A stretch of 64,000 bases of DNA from Veronia pacifica (GCF_001707825.1 NZ_LYBM01000005.1:62001-126000); one strand, 5' to 3'; positions 35,398 to 44,893 are shown, counted from the stretch's first letter. Made by a program: numbers and translations. Notes: a model not told the origin generated them from the letters alone.

Positions 35398-35898
35398 ATG
35401 GAGATTAGAGCAATCAAGGCCGAGGATGCTGGCGCAATGATTGTATTAACAGAACGTCTGACCGAAGAGACGACGTTTATGCTTTTTGAGCCCGGTGAGA
35501 GGAAGGTTACGGAACAACAACAAACACGTATGATTCAATCACTGATTGACGATCCTGACAGCTGTCAGTTTGTCGTGGAAGAGAAAGGGGAACTGCTTGG
35601 TTTTGTTGTCGGTAGAGGTGGTGCGGCGGACTGGGGGAGCCACTCAGTTTACTGCGTAATTGGCATCCGACAAGTCGCGACAGGGCGTGGGCTTGGTAAG
35701 GCTTTAATGCAAAAAATCATTACGTGGGCATCGGGGAAAGATTTTATCCGGATGGAGCTGACGGTGATGTGTCATAACCAGAGGGCGATAAAGTTATATC
35801 AGTCCTGCGGTTTTGAGATTGAGGGGACCAAAACGCATTCTCTCAAGGTTAATGGCGTATTTGTTGATGAATATCTGATGGCTCGTAAACTAAATTGA
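35398..35898 (+). CDS. GNAT-family N-acetyltransferase
   Basis: A 166-residue single GNAT domain. It starts EIRAIKAEDAGAM, has the acetyl-CoA pyrophosphate loop in RQVATGRGLGKALMQKI (R/Q-x-x-G-x-G/A pattern) and a C-terminal motif B segment LTVMCHNQRAIKLYQSCGFEIEG. The ending KVNGVFVDEYLMARKL is like RimI/PhnO-type and aminoglycoside or small-amine acetyltransferases. The substrate is unknown. It is a single gene, divergent from the FKBP pair. Confidence 0.88.
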   Translation: MEIRAIKAEDAGAMIVLTERLTEETTFMLFEPGERKVTEQQQTRMIQSLIDDPDSCQFVVEEKGELLGFVVGRGGAADWGSHSVYCVIGIRQVATGRGLGKALMQKIITWASGKDFIRMELTVMCHNQRAIKLYQSCGFEIEGTKTHSLKVNGVFVDEYLMARKLN

Positions 35899-36044
35899 AG
35901 GTGTTCGGAAATATGTTTCGAATGTTCTCTATGACGAGTCTTTAGCCACATCTCGTCGGGACAAAAAAGTAAAAAGGCTCTTATCAGTGGTCTAAGCCGG
36001 ATACGTTTCGTATCTTCCCTTTTTTCTCAACGGACGATTGCGTT

Positions 36045-36581
36045 TTGGCACATGTTATTTCGGTACAAGTGAGTGATAAGCATAGCTTCACCAAGTATCC
36101 GTCATTGTTTATTGAATTACTCGAGGAGCAGGGTGTACTGGGTGATGCTCATTGCGGTTCGACAGTACAAAGTCGTTATCTAAAGCGCAGAAATGCTGCA
36201 GCTCCCAACCTCAGGCAAGTTCACCTTATTCAGCAGGAAACCATCGACAATTTGAATGAACAAGGTTTTAATGTCTCTCCCGGAGAAATGGGTGAAAACA
36301 TGACGACTCTGGGCGTCGATTTATTATCTTTGCCGCTCGATACAAAAATACACTTTTCTCATGGTGCAGTTATCCGATTGACTGGAATAAGAACCCCATG
36401 TAATCAATTAAACACCTATCGTGCTGGTCTAAAACGAGCTGTTAGCCGGAAACATGATGGAAAAGTGCAATTTCTTTGCGGTGTGATGGCAGTCGTGGAA
36501 CGCAGTGGAATCATCAATATAGGCGATGAAATGGACATTGTTTTGCCATCATTGCCTCATAAATCCTTACCTTCGCTCTGA
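36045..36581 (+). CDS. MOSC-domain protein
   Basis: A 178-residue MOSC domain (molybdenum cofactor sulphurase C-terminal type, YiiM-like). Signature lines are GVLGDAHCGSTVQSRY, VHLIQQETIDNLNEQG, SPGEMGENMTTLGVDLLSLPL and the cysteine-containing IRTPCNQLNTY; this last Cys is the conserved candidate sulphur carrier. The start is TTG, the only codon that gives a full-length domain. These proteins handle Mo-cofactor-linked detoxification of N-hydroxylated substrates in some bacteria. It is not linked to the moeA/moeB genes 23 kb away. Confidence 0.85.
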   Translation: MAHVISVQVSDKHSFTKYPSLFIELLEEQGVLGDAHCGSTVQSRYLKRRNAAAPNLRQVHLIQQETIDNLNEQGFNVSPGEMGENMTTLGVDLLSLPLDTKIHFSHGAVIRLTGIRTPCNQLNTYRAGLKRAVSRKHDGKVQFLCGVMAVVERSGIINIGDEMDIVLPSLPHKSLPSL

Positions 36582-36762
36582 ATATCGTCTGGCAATAAAA
36601 GGCATATAAATAAGGCAAAAAGTACTCATATTATTGATGAGTGCGTTTTCACTTGCAGATATGAAAAAGAGATGTAAAAAACAACATATAACCGTGTGAA
36701 TAAAAAATTATCAGTGCTTTAAGATCAGGCGTTTATTGTGATGATATTTTATAGGTTTAATC

Positions 36763-37503
36763 ATGCGCGCTAAGGCATCTTTTTTAACACTTCTCTCTGC
36801 GCTAGCTCTTTCCGCCTGTAACGTGGGCGACACAACATCGAAAACGACCATTGATGGCGTTGAAGTCGATCTAAATGACACTGCTGAGTCTTGCTTTAAT
36901 CCTATATTGGGCGAAAAGGGTACAACATACTCGATTGCCTATGACAGGGTGAAAGATGGTATTCACTATGGGATCAGTACAGAAACTTCAAAGGTTTTAA
37001 ACCGAGATGACTGGGGTGATTCAAAAATATTGACAGTGAACGATGCAGGACAAGCAGCAATGACATACAAGAATTATGACTCTTCCGACGTCATGATTTT
37101 AAAAAGTTATGCCACCGTTCTTCCATCAGGTGACGTCTTCAATAAAATAAATCTAGAACCAACAGGTTTGATCTATTTATTTTCTCATGCAAGGGGGCAG
37201 GAGGGCGATCTTGGTGCTGTTTCAGTTGTGCAAGAAGACACGGGAAACACAATACAAACGCGGTATTTAAACTACAAGTATGTGGGCAAAGAATACATGA
37301 CAGTCAATGGTCACAGAACACTAACATGCCGAATAGATACTTATGGACCTGTGGTTATTAATGGATACACACATGATTATCGCAACTCTATTTGGTATGG
37401 CGTTGGTAATGGACTGGAGCTGAAAAAAACTAAAAGCCTAGATGGTGAACAGGAAGTTAGCTACCAAGCCGTAACTGCCAAACTGAACGGTATCGATATT
37501 TAA
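36763..37503 (+). CDS. Unknown lipoprotein, 246 aa
   Basis: MRAKASFLTLLSALALSAC is a standard lipoprotein signal with Cys19 lipidated, +2 Asn. The mature part has no recognised domain; it is beta-rich (YSIAYDRVKDGIHYGI, YKYVGKEYMTVNGHRTLTCRID, DYRNSIWYGVGNGLELKK) and contains one more cysteine pair position. The closing segment recalls a WYG-x-G-x-G style end of secreted or surface lipoproteins. Its gene is in an AT-rich setting like the lipoprotein at 31064, but the two sequences do not look related. A terminator hairpin follows. Confidence 0.7.
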   Translation: MRAKASFLTLLSALALSACNVGDTTSKTTIDGVEVDLNDTAESCFNPILGEKGTTYSIAYDRVKDGIHYGISTETSKVLNRDDWGDSKILTVNDAGQAAMTYKNYDSSDVMILKSYATVLPSGDVFNKINLEPTGLIYLFSHARGQEGDLGAVSVVQEDTGNTIQTRYLNYKYVGKEYMTVNGHRTLTCRIDTYGPVVINGYTHDYRNSIWYGVGNGLELKKTKSLDGEQEVSYQAVTAKLNGIDI

Positions 37504-37523
37504 CGAAGACGATTTTAATATCA

Positions 37524-37550
37524 AAAAAGCCCACATAATAGTGGGCTTTT
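37524..37550. terminator. Bidirectional terminator
   Basis: AAAAAGCCCAC, loop ATAATA, GTGGGCTTTT: a 10-base-pair stem with A- and T-tracts on either side, sited between the convergent lipoprotein and ABC transporter genes. Confidence 0.88.
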
Positions 37551-37556
37551 CGCTAT

Positions 37557-39329
37557 TTAGACTGTTGCCTCTGCCTGCTTTTGGTATTGGACAGACTGCA
37601 ATTTCCATAGCTCTGCATACTCGCCACCTTTTGCCTCCAGTACAGCTGGCTGCCCATCTTCTATTAAGTGACCGGATTTAAGCACCAGCACACGCTCCAA
37701 GAGAGCCACTGAGCCTAATCTGTGTGTTACCATGAGTGCTGTTCGATTTGCCATCAGGCTGGTGAACTGCTCGAAAAGCTCGGCTTCTACTCTGGGGTCC
37801 ATCGCGCTGGTGGGTTCGTCTAAGATCACCAGACCACAATCACGATTGACTGTCCGTGCCAACGCCAGTCGCTGCCATTGACCGCCTGAGAGTTCGGTAC
37901 CATCGAACTCCGCTCCTAACTGTGAGTCAAGATTTAGGTTATCACTGAGTTCAAATCTCGCTTTGCGGGCTGCATCCGCAAGTTGAAGGCTATTATCACT
38001 TTGTTGTTTGTAGCCAAGTGCAATATTTTCACCAACAGTCAGATGATAGCGACCAAAATCTTGAAAAACGGCACCTATGTACTCGCGCCATTCGTCAAGA
38101 TTAAGATGCCTCAAATCCACACCACCCACAGTAATGCGCCCTTCGCTGGGGTCATAGAAACGACAGAGTAATTTGACCAATGTAGTTTTGCCTGCGCCGT
38201 TTTCACCCACTAACGCCACTTTTTCACCCGACTCCAAGGTGAGGTTAATGTCAGAGAGAGCCTTTCTTCCATCGGGGTAATGGAAGCTAACCTCCTCGAA
38301 AACGACGGTTTTATTTTCTGGTAGTGCTTGGTTACTTTGACTGGTATCGACTAAGGGTTGAGTATTTTCCAGTCGCCGCATTTGACGAAAATATTCAATG
38401 CAAACGGGCAATACTGAAAGATTGTAGGTCATGCCCTGACTGATAGCGCTGAAAATAGCCATAGCCTGAATGAGGCCGACAAGTTGTCCACTGGTGGTTG
38501 TAGAAGACATACCTCCCGTCAGCCAGAATATTGCCATTGATATGGAGAGAAAATAAATAAGGTTCCATGGCTGAGGTTTAAGCATCATTTGTATGCGTTT
38601 GTTTTTCATTGAGCCAAGGTAACGATCGTAGTGGTGGACATATTTTCTCTGGAAAAAAGAAAATAGATTGAAAATACGAATGTCTTCAGCATATTTGTGG
38701 TTGAGGACCACCTTGAAATAGTATTTGAAAAATCTCGATTCCTTACTGGCACTCAACATTTCTTTGAAGACATCCATCTGTGTTTTCATTAGTGTCCAGG
38801 CTACCGGGAGGAGTGGGAGTAACAAAAATAACGGTAGCCACCAGATGAATGAGGCAAGCAAAATGCAGAGTGATCCCATGGTTACTGAGCTTCTAATCAC
38901 TTCGACAACATTGACCAAGGTATTCAGTGGGCGGTGGTGAGATTCTCTTGATAATAACTCAATGCAATCGTGCATCTCACTATCGTGAAGGGTGGCCAGA
39001 TCTTTTATGCCAGCCGCCATACCCATGATACGCAATTGAACATTCCTAGTGACCCTGTCGTTGATGAGTGCCTGAAATCCACTATTGATAGGAGCAAGAA
39101 TGGGAGACAGGGAGAAACTTAGTGCCCAGAGTAGAATCAGTGACAAAGGCAGAGCGTTCCCTGCAGTGACTTCATTGACCAATTCAACACTTAACATAAC
39201 GTTAATTACTGGCATCACACCCTGAATGATCAGAGAGGTAATGAAGAGTAGAGTTATCTTGGGCGAAGAGGAAAAAATTATACGAAGTGCGTAACACAAT
39301 GTGGTTGCGGTTGACCATATGTTTTGCAT
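37557..39329 (-). CDS. ABC exporter, fused membrane and ATPase domains
   Basis: A 590-residue half transporter that should work as a homodimer. The first 340 residues hold about six membrane helices (CALRIIFSSSPKITLLFITSL, VIRSSVTMGSLCILLASFIWW). The ATPase domain has Walker A GENGAGKTT, the Q-loop region VFQDFGRYHLTVGENIALG, the signature LSGGQWQRLALAR, Walker B LVILDEPTSAMD and the H-loop VTHRLG. The membrane part is unlike the standard lipid or drug exporters and closer to the peptide or lantibiotic exporter type; the substrate is unknown. The ATG at 39329 is chosen; a TTG at 39362 would add 11 residues. Confidence 0.85.
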   Translation of the reverse strand: MQNIWSTATTLCYALRIIFSSSPKITLLFITSLIIQGVMPVINVMLSVELVNEVTAGNALPLSLILLWALSFSLSPILAPINSGFQALINDRVTRNVQLRIMGMAAGIKDLATLHDSEMHDCIELLSRESHHRPLNTLVNVVEVIRSSVTMGSLCILLASFIWWLPLFLLLPLLPVAWTLMKTQMDVFKEMLSASKESRFFKYYFKVVLNHKYAEDIRIFNLFSFFQRKYVHHYDRYLGSMKNKRIQMMLKPQPWNLIYFLSISMAIFWLTGGMSSTTTSGQLVGLIQAMAIFSAISQGMTYNLSVLPVCIEYFRQMRRLENTQPLVDTSQSNQALPENKTVVFEEVSFHYPDGRKALSDINLTLESGEKVALVGENGAGKTTLVKLLCRFYDPSEGRITVGGVDLRHLNLDEWREYIGAVFQDFGRYHLTVGENIALGYKQQSDNSLQLADAARKARFELSDNLNLDSQLGAEFDGTELSGGQWQRLALARTVNRDCGLVILDEPTSAMDPRVEAELFEQFTSLMANRTALMVTHRLGSVALLERVLVLKSGHLIEDGQPAVLEAKGGEYAELWKLQSVQYQKQAEATV

Positions 39330-40139
39330 ATCTTTGCTCAATTGGCGTAATAGGGAGGGCAATCATAGATAAGGATAAAAAGAGACGATATGAAAAGAAT
39401 CTTGCCTTGCGAGCTCCGCCAAAGATATCAATTGATACTATTTTAAGATTGGATCTACAGCAAAACATGAGTTTTTAGGGAGTGCTTTCATTAACTTTTA
39501 TACTTTATGATTTCCTCTACGGTTTTTCTTAATAAAGTAAGATATGTCGATATTTTTTCTCCGCTACACATTATTTAATAGCAAATATTGACAACTATTT
39601 GTTCCTTTTATCATATTAAGAAAGTATAAATATTTTATAGAAGTAAATATTTAAGGTTTTAAATTTATAAAGCACTTAATCTCTTTTTATATCGAGTTTT
39701 TAAGGGGTGTTATATGTAATTTTTATTATTATGTTGAAAGTGATTGTTATGAATAAACACGGCTTTCTATAAATTTTATAATGTTCCTTTTTCCAATATG
39801 CCAACCGTTCCAACATACTAACAGCTGCAATGTGAACAGAACGGCGGTCGATGAGATGTCCTTCACTACTTTCGCACGCATAAAAAAATTCATTCTTGGA
39901 TGATGCTCTATCGTGTGAAATATAATATGGAGTTTATTCTTACCTCTGATCCAAGCGGTCACCCACCATATGTGCTTTTTTTGCCTCATTTTTCAATCTT
40001 GATACCTCTTTGGTTCCTCATTGAGTCTCGGTAAATAGTCCTGCCCACTGATGATAGAGAATTATACTAAAGCACTGAGTTTTGGTAATCGGCCAAGTAG
40101 CCAGCCACTTTTCAATAAATGATGAATAGGGAAAGTCAA
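39330..40139. other. Long AT-rich intergenic region
   Basis: About 810 bases between the divergent ABC transporter and HAD genes. The sequence is AT-rich with homopolymer runs and carries no convincing coding frame; an 80-residue frame on the minus strand (39747-39989) is too basic and irregular to call. It may be remnant accessory DNA. Confidence 0.45.
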
Positions 40140-40826
40140 ATGATCACATTAGCTTTTGATGTATACGGCACACTAATCAATACACAAGGCGTGGTGACAC
40201 TCTTAGAAAAAATGGTGGGTGACAAGGCCGATGACTTTTCACGCTCGTGGCGCAACAAGCAGTTAGAGTACAGCTTTCGCAGAGGTTTAATGAAACAGTA
40301 TGCGCCTTTCTCTCAATGCACCATAGATGCGCTTGACTACACCTGTAATCTTTTCAATGAAGATTTGACGTCGACAGAGAGAAAAAAACTGATTGAAGCA
40401 TATGATGAATTACCACCGTTCGATGACGTTATTCCATGCCTAAAACAGTTGGCAACAAGACCTGTAAGGCTTTTTGCGTTTTCAAATGGTCAGTTTGCTG
40501 CAGTGAAGAAATTACTGGATCATGCAGAGATTCTCCCACTTCTTATCGATATTATTAGTGTTGACGAGGTACAGTCTTTTAAGCCTGATCCTGCTGTTTA
40601 CCATTATTTTCTTCGTCAATCAGGGTCGAAAGAAGATCAATCTTGGTTAATTTCAAGCAATCCGTTTGATGTGATTGGTGCAAGCCATGCAGGGATAAAG
40701 TCTATTTGGTTAAAAAGGGAACAAAATTCACTACTGGACCCGTGGGATATAAAACCAGAACTCACGATAGACAACCTTTGTGCGTTGAAAGACATTATTG
40801 ATGATTTGACGAGCAGTCAAATATAA
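40140..40826 (+). CDS. HAD-superfamily hydrolase, haloacid dehalogenase type II-like
   Basis: A 228-residue HAD hydrolase. Motif I is FDVYGTLINT with the nucleophile Asp8 (counting from this start), motif II FAFSNGQ, motif III Lys in VDEVQSFKPDPAVYHYF, and motif IV ISSNPFDVIGASHAGIKSIW. The layout of motif II and the cap is that of the (S)-2-haloacid dehalogenase type II family. The ATG at 40140 is preceded by GGAAAG; an upstream ATG at 40119 has no ribosome site. Dehalogenation is inferred from family only; the substrate could be a phosphate ester instead. Confidence 0.85.
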   Translation: MITLAFDVYGTLINTQGVVTLLEKMVGDKADDFSRSWRNKQLEYSFRRGLMKQYAPFSQCTIDALDYTCNLFNEDLTSTERKKLIEAYDELPPFDDVIPCLKQLATRPVRLFAFSNGQFAAVKKLLDHAEILPLLIDIISVDEVQSFKPDPAVYHYFLRQSGSKEDQSWLISSNPFDVIGASHAGIKSIWLKREQNSLLDPWDIKPELTIDNLCALKDIIDDLTSSQI

Positions 40827-40882
40827 AAAATTTTCGTCTAATATTTAGGCAAGTGGATTTAGTGTTATTTATATTCATCATT

Positions 40883-40939
40883 GCAAACGTTAAAATAAGT
40901 GAAAATAATCATTTTAAAATAAAAAAATTAAACGTTTGC
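40883..40939. promoter_or_regulatory. Divided LacI/PurR-like half-sites upstream of the GFA gene
   Basis: GCAAACGTT at 40883-40891 and AACGTTTGC at 40931-40939 are inverse copies separated by 39 bases, just upstream of the GFA-type gene. The motif equals the half of a PurR/LacI-type operator (GCAAACGTTTGC). Whether they form a looped operator or are chance is unknown. Confidence 0.35.
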
Positions 40940-40950
40940 TAGGAGAAATG

Positions 40951-41352
40951 ATGCTTAAGGGTTCATGTTTGTGTGGGAAAATAACAATAGAGGTGCCTGA
41001 CGAATTCGAATATATGGGAAATTGCCATTGTTCGGAGTGTCGAAAGTTCACAGGGTCTGATTATTCTTCTGTTGGTGGTATCAGTTCAGAAAAATTCAGA
41101 TATATCACCGGAGAGAGTATCGCCCGAACATACCGCAAAAGTGAAGAAACGGAACTGGTTTTTTGTGGTGAATGTGGCTCAAGCCTTTACTCCCGCAAGC
41201 GCACTGGCGGTAAGCATAATATTCGACTAGGTATTCTGGATTCGGTACCGAGTCACAAGCCAAGTTTTCATATACATACCGCCTCCCGAGCTTCATGGTC
41301 AGAAATCACTGATAATTTGAAGCAGTTCGAAAAAGGCCCAAATGGCGCTTAA
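40951..41352 (+). CDS. GFA-family (glutathione-dependent formaldehyde-activating) zinc protein
   Basis: A 133-residue protein with the full GFA zinc pattern: GSCLCGKITIEV near the N-terminus (Cys-x-Cys), NCHCSECRKFTG (Cys-x-Cys-x2-Cys), and FCGECGSSL (Cys-x2-Cys). Such proteins bind two zinc ions; the family name comes from enzymes that join glutathione and formaldehyde, but most members have unknown substrates. The ATG at 40951 has AGGAG five bases before it, better placed than the ATG three bases earlier. Single gene with the inverse motif pair upstream. Confidence 0.88.
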   Translation: MLKGSCLCGKITIEVPDEFEYMGNCHCSECRKFTGSDYSSVGGISSEKFRYITGESIARTYRKSEETELVFCGECGSSLYSRKRTGGKHNIRLGILDSVPSHKPSFHIHTASRASWSEITDNLKQFEKGPNGA

Positions 41353-41497
41353 CTAAATCTGTATTACTTGCATAGTGAAGATGTCTGCTAATTAATCGAT
41401 TAGCAGTTTTCTTTTTTGTTAACAAGCAGCCACGTTGTCTTACTTCTCCATTTATTCAAGGTTGCTTGTTAAGCTGTCAATAATAAGGAACGCAAGT

Positions 41498-42295
41498 ATG
41501 GATGATTTAATCGCCCGATATACCGATGCAGATGAGGATTCACGTCTCACCCGTCAATACATTGCCAAGATGGAATACGACACTACCATGTATCTACTGA
41601 GGGATTACCTACAGCCGGGTCAGAAAGTGTGTGAGCTTGGTGCGGCAACGGGCCGATACTCTCTGTCTTTTGCTGACATGGGCTGTAACGTTACCTCGGT
41701 CGAACTGGTCCCCGACCAGGTCAACATCCTGACCCAAAAGGCGAAAGCGCAAGGTAAACCGCTTACCATCCATCAGGGTTCTGCCTGCAGTGTTCCCTTT
41801 ATCGAAGACAGTTCTCAGGATCTTTGTGTCGTGCTTGGTCCTCTCTATCACTTGAAAACAGAGCGTGAAAGACAACAGGTGATTGAAGAGGCACAAAGAA
41901 TATTGAAACCCGGCGGTGTCGTTGCGCTTGCGTACATCCCTCGTTTTTTCGTGGCAGGGCTATTTGCCAAAGTGTTTCCTGAACTGGTAACCCCAGAGGT
42001 TATGACGGAATTGACAGAAGCTGGTACTGTTTCATCCGTCAACGCAAACAGATTCTTCCGTGTCGGGTATTTCTCAATGCCGGAAGAAATGGAGGCTCTT
42101 TTGGCTCATGGCGAATTTTCCCTCTTGCGTCATTCGGCGACGGATGGCATTGGGAGACTTATCTCTGAAGGCGTTAATCATTTTAGCCCCGAACAGTATC
42201 AGAGCTGGCTCAATTATCATTTGGCGACCTGTGACGAACCAACGTTATTAGGTGCCAGTAATCATGGCCTAGTGATAGGAAAAAAGCCTCAGTGA
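41498..42295 (+). CDS. Class I SAM-dependent methyltransferase
   Basis: A 265-residue methyltransferase. The SAM-binding motif is KVCELGAATGRYSLSF (motif I), followed by VTSVELVPDQV (acidic ribose-binding end of strand 2), DLCVVLGPLYHL (motif for the substrate side) and LKPGGVVALAYI (motif III/IV). The start at 41498 has AAGGA upstream; an earlier ATG-less frame at 41435 adds an unneeded leader. It overlaps the next gene by one base (TGATG), so both are co-translated. Substrate unknown. Confidence 0.87.
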   Translation: MDDLIARYTDADEDSRLTRQYIAKMEYDTTMYLLRDYLQPGQKVCELGAATGRYSLSFADMGCNVTSVELVPDQVNILTQKAKAQGKPLTIHQGSACSVPFIEDSSQDLCVVLGPLYHLKTERERQQVIEEAQRILKPGGVVALAYIPRFFVAGLFAKVFPELVTPEVMTELTEAGTVSSVNANRFFRVGYFSMPEEMEALLAHGEFSLLRHSATDGIGRLISEGVNHFSPEQYQSWLNYHLATCDEPTLLGASNHGLVIGKKPQ

Positions 42296-42747
42296 TGCCA
42301 GCACTTCAATTCAAAAAAGCGACTGATACTGAGCAGTTCTTTTCAGTTTATAAGTCATGCTTACATCATCATATCGATGCGGTTTTCGGCTGGGATGAGG
42401 CTTTTCAACGTGATCTGTTCGCAACCAGTTACGAGGCGGATTGGTTGTACTGGATTTATCGTGATGGAGTGAGGGTGGGGATGGTATGTTTCAAAGCCGT
42501 TGAAGACGCTTTTCACGTTCACCTTTTACTCATCTTCCCGTCATTTCAGCGTCAGAAACTTGGTCTACTTTCGATGGAAAAAATTCACAAACTGGCAAGG
42601 GAGGAAAAACGTCATCGAGTTACGCTTTCAAGCTTCAGGCGAAATCAAGATGCACTGACCTTCTATCAAAAGCTGGGTTACACGATCATTGAGGAAGAGG
42701 AACATTTTGTCTCGATGACATGTCGTCTAAATACCCGTATTTCTTAG
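42295..42747 (+). CDS. GNAT-family N-acetyltransferase, coupled to methyltransferase gene
   Basis: A 150-residue GNAT protein. It has an N-terminal strand LQFKKATDTEQFFSVYKSCL, a middle VHLLLIFPSFQRQKLGLLSME with the Q/R-x-x-G/L-x-G loop of the family (here RQKLGLLS), and TLSSFRRNQDALTFYQKLGYTIIEE. The start codon overlaps the stop of the methyltransferase gene (TGATG), a classical coupling signal, which suggests both proteins act in one pathway, perhaps modification of the same product. The substrate is unknown. Confidence 0.82.
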   Translation: MPALQFKKATDTEQFFSVYKSCLHHHIDAVFGWDEAFQRDLFATSYEADWLYWIYRDGVRVGMVCFKAVEDAFHVHLLLIFPSFQRQKLGLLSMEKIHKLAREEKRHRVTLSSFRRNQDALTFYQKLGYTIIEEEEHFVSMTCRLNTRIS

Positions 42748-43079
42748 TGTCAGGGATATAGAAGGCGCACAATATTGGGTGCGTCTTGTTCTATGTTCTA
42801 AAGCATGATCCGCCAACAATTTTTGCGGCCTAGCCGTTTCTCTCTGTTCTGAATCAACTCAAACTACACCTACTTTTCAAGCACATCAGCAAAAGAAAAA
42901 TATAGTTTTTCTCAATATCGACATATCCACACGTCTTACCACTTTTCAATCTTCGGCGATAATGACGATTCATTTAGGACAAGTGTTGAGAGCAATCTTT
43001 TATGGTCATCAACGAGTTAATTTGTTCTTCATTTCATTAGTGATCGATTAGATAACTCCAACGCTTAAAGGATGTTCGA
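42748..43079. other. Intergenic region, nothing recognised
   Basis: About 330 bases upstream of the serine hydrolase gene. It must carry a promoter, but no clear operator or repeat is visible. Confidence 0.4.
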
Positions 43080-44405
43080 ATGTCTCTGTATCGTCTCTCT
43101 CCGTTTATCTCTTTTCTGTTGTTCTTAATCTTGATAATGATGTCCTTCACAACACATGCCGGATATGGCAAATATCCAGATGCTGAACAGTCGGATCCCC
43201 GCACTCTGGGTTGGATGCAGGGAACACCGCCGCCTGCGGATAAACGCATCATGCAGCCACAATCAAACTATTTCAGTTTCCCTAAATTGCGTTGGACACT
43301 CTGCCATATCCGAGAATTGATGCCGACTCAGTTGGTGAGCCGGGGAATTAGCGCGCCACTGCCGATAGATTATGATCTCGATCCTGCAATCAATCGGATC
43401 ACATTCTCGCCTACTGGAAGCAGTACTTTGATGACATGGGCGGACTCCCTATCTGAAAACTATACCGATGGCATCTTGGTCATGCACAAAGGAAAAGTCG
43501 TTTATGAAGAATATTTCGGTTGTCTGACGCAGTTTGGAAAACATACAGCGATGTCAATGACCAAGTCATTGACGGGTCTGTTAGCTGAAATCCTAATCGC
43601 TGAGGGAAAATTGGATCCCAAGGCCAAAATAGCGACATTGGTACCAGAGCTGAAAGACAGTGCGTTCGGCAGTGCAACGGTGCGGCAAGTCATGGATATG
43701 ACTACCTCGTTGGCTTACAGCGAAAACTATGCTGACCCGAATGCTGATATTTGGGCTTATACCTCGGCGGCAGACCCGCTGCCAAAGGCGAAGGACTATA
43801 ACGGGCCAGTCGGCTATTTCGAATATTTGAAAACAGTTAAACAAGAGGGCAAACACGGAGAAGCCTTTGGCTACAAAACCGTGAATACTGACGCCCTTGG
43901 ATGGGTAATTTCACGTGTGACTGGCAAAAAAGTATCTGACTATCTATCAGATCGTATCTGGCGCAGAATTGGTGCAGAGCAAAACGCTTACATGACTGTT
44001 GATGCGGTTGGAATTCCTTTTGCAGGTGGCGGCCTTACAGCAGGCCTGAGAGATCTTGGCCGGATTGGACAGCTTATGCTTGATGAGGGACAACATAATG
44101 GGCAGCAAATATTTCCAGAATCTGTTGTGACAAGTATTCAAGCTGGGGGGGATAAAACCGCTTTTGCCAAGTCTGGCTACAAAGACCTAAAAGGTGGCAG
44201 CTATAAGAGTATGTGGTGGATATTCCACAATAATCACGGTGCTTATGCAGCACGTGGTGTTCATGGTCAGACTATATACATAGACCCTGTTGCAGAGATG
44301 GTCATTGTCCGTTTCGCCTCTTTTCCGGTTGCCAGCAATAGTCATATCGACCCTACGTCTTTACCTGCATATCAAGCGGTTGCCGACTATTTACTTTCAA
44401 AATAA
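43080..44405 (+). CDS. Exported serine hydrolase, NylB/beta-lactamase-like
   Basis: A 441-residue protein with a signal peptide (LSPFISFLLFLILIMMSFTTHA, cleavage near residue 27). The penicillin-binding-like Ser-x-x-Lys is SMTKS with Ser159 and Lys162; a Tyr-x-x-Asn lies in GYKTVNTDALGWV; and the late HGQTIYIDP corresponds to the KTG/HxG element. The family line is that of 6-aminohexanoate-oligomer hydrolase NylB and class C-like esterases. The protein is periplasmic or exported. The substrate cannot be inferred; it may be an amide, ester or beta-lactam. Confidence 0.86.
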   Translation: MSLYRLSPFISFLLFLILIMMSFTTHAGYGKYPDAEQSDPRTLGWMQGTPPPADKRIMQPQSNYFSFPKLRWTLCHIRELMPTQLVSRGISAPLPIDYDLDPAINRITFSPTGSSTLMTWADSLSENYTDGILVMHKGKVVYEEYFGCLTQFGKHTAMSMTKSLTGLLAEILIAEGKLDPKAKIATLVPELKDSAFGSATVRQVMDMTTSLAYSENYADPNADIWAYTSAADPLPKAKDYNGPVGYFEYLKTVKQEGKHGEAFGYKTVNTDALGWVISRVTGKKVSDYLSDRIWRRIGAEQNAYMTVDAVGIPFAGGGLTAGLRDLGRIGQLMLDEGQHNGQQIFPESVVTSIQAGGDKTAFAKSGYKDLKGGSYKSMWWIFHNNHGAYAARGVHGQTIYIDPVAEMVIVRFASFPVASNSHIDPTSLPAYQAVADYLLSK

Positions 44406-44560
44406 GGCCTCAAAAGCATCAAAATCCAATACTAAGTTTCAAAATCGAGACAGTTTGAATCGCTAATGCTAGCTTACTCTGGATATTGACATCCGGATAT
44501 GCATTGTCATTCATCTTTGGCGATGCATTCACCTATATTATTACAATTAAAGGAATAACT

Positions 44561-44809
44561 ATGTTTCAAATGGCTATTCAAGGAATGAAAGCGGGTACAA
44601 TAATATTTTGGGCGGCGTTTGTTTTGAGCCTCTTTTCGTTATTACCACAGGATTGGAATGTGGTCGTAACCTTTCTTGGTATTATTCTTCTTGTCATCCA
44701 TTTTATGGAATATGTGGCGGTAAAGTATAACTCCGACAAGGAAACCAGTTTTATCCAGACGATGATCTTTGGTGTACTTCACTGGCTACCTATTTTACGT
44801 GGTCAATAA
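44561..44809 (+). CDS. DUF1145 small inner-membrane protein
   Basis: An 82-residue membrane protein of the DUF1145/YhhL-like family: MKAGTIIFWAAFVLSLFSLLP (first helix), WNVVVTFLGIILLVIHFMEYV (second helix), and the ending QTMIFGVLHWLPILRG (third segment with the family's conserved G-V-L-H-W line). Function unknown. The ATG at 44561 with AAAGGA upstream is chosen over an upstream frame at 44486. A long inverted repeat follows the gene. Confidence 0.8.
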   Translation: MFQMAIQGMKAGTIIFWAAFVLSLFSLLPQDWNVVVTFLGIILLVIHFMEYVAVKYNSDKETSFIQTMIFGVLHWLPILRGQ

Positions 44810-44828
44810 GCGGCCTAAGAATAAAATC

Positions 44829-44893
44829 AAAAACTCAGTCACTTTTTTTGTATCAATATTTACTGTGGATACACGGTTCGTGACTGAGTTTTT
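44829..44893. terminator. Inverted repeat downstream of DUF1145 gene
   Basis: AAAACTCAGTCAC (44829-44841) pairs with GTGACTGAGTTTTT (44880-44893) across a 38-base gap. The T-run at the end of the second arm fits a terminator, although the loop is unusually long. Confidence 0.55.

Noticed and set aside
39202-39468. 88-residue frame overlapping the 5' end of the ABC transporter gene in another frame
   Set aside because: Mostly a shadow of the transporter gene. Considered as a possible frameshifted N-terminus, but the transporter already has a complete membrane domain from 39329.
39747-39989. 80-residue frame on the minus strand in the AT-rich gap
   Set aside because: No motif, no plausible start signal, irregular basic composition.
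40905-40925. AT-rich stretch resembling a Fur box upstream of the GFA-family gene
   Set aside because: Only a poor match to the 7-1-7 consensus; well below the matches at 6972 and 16780.
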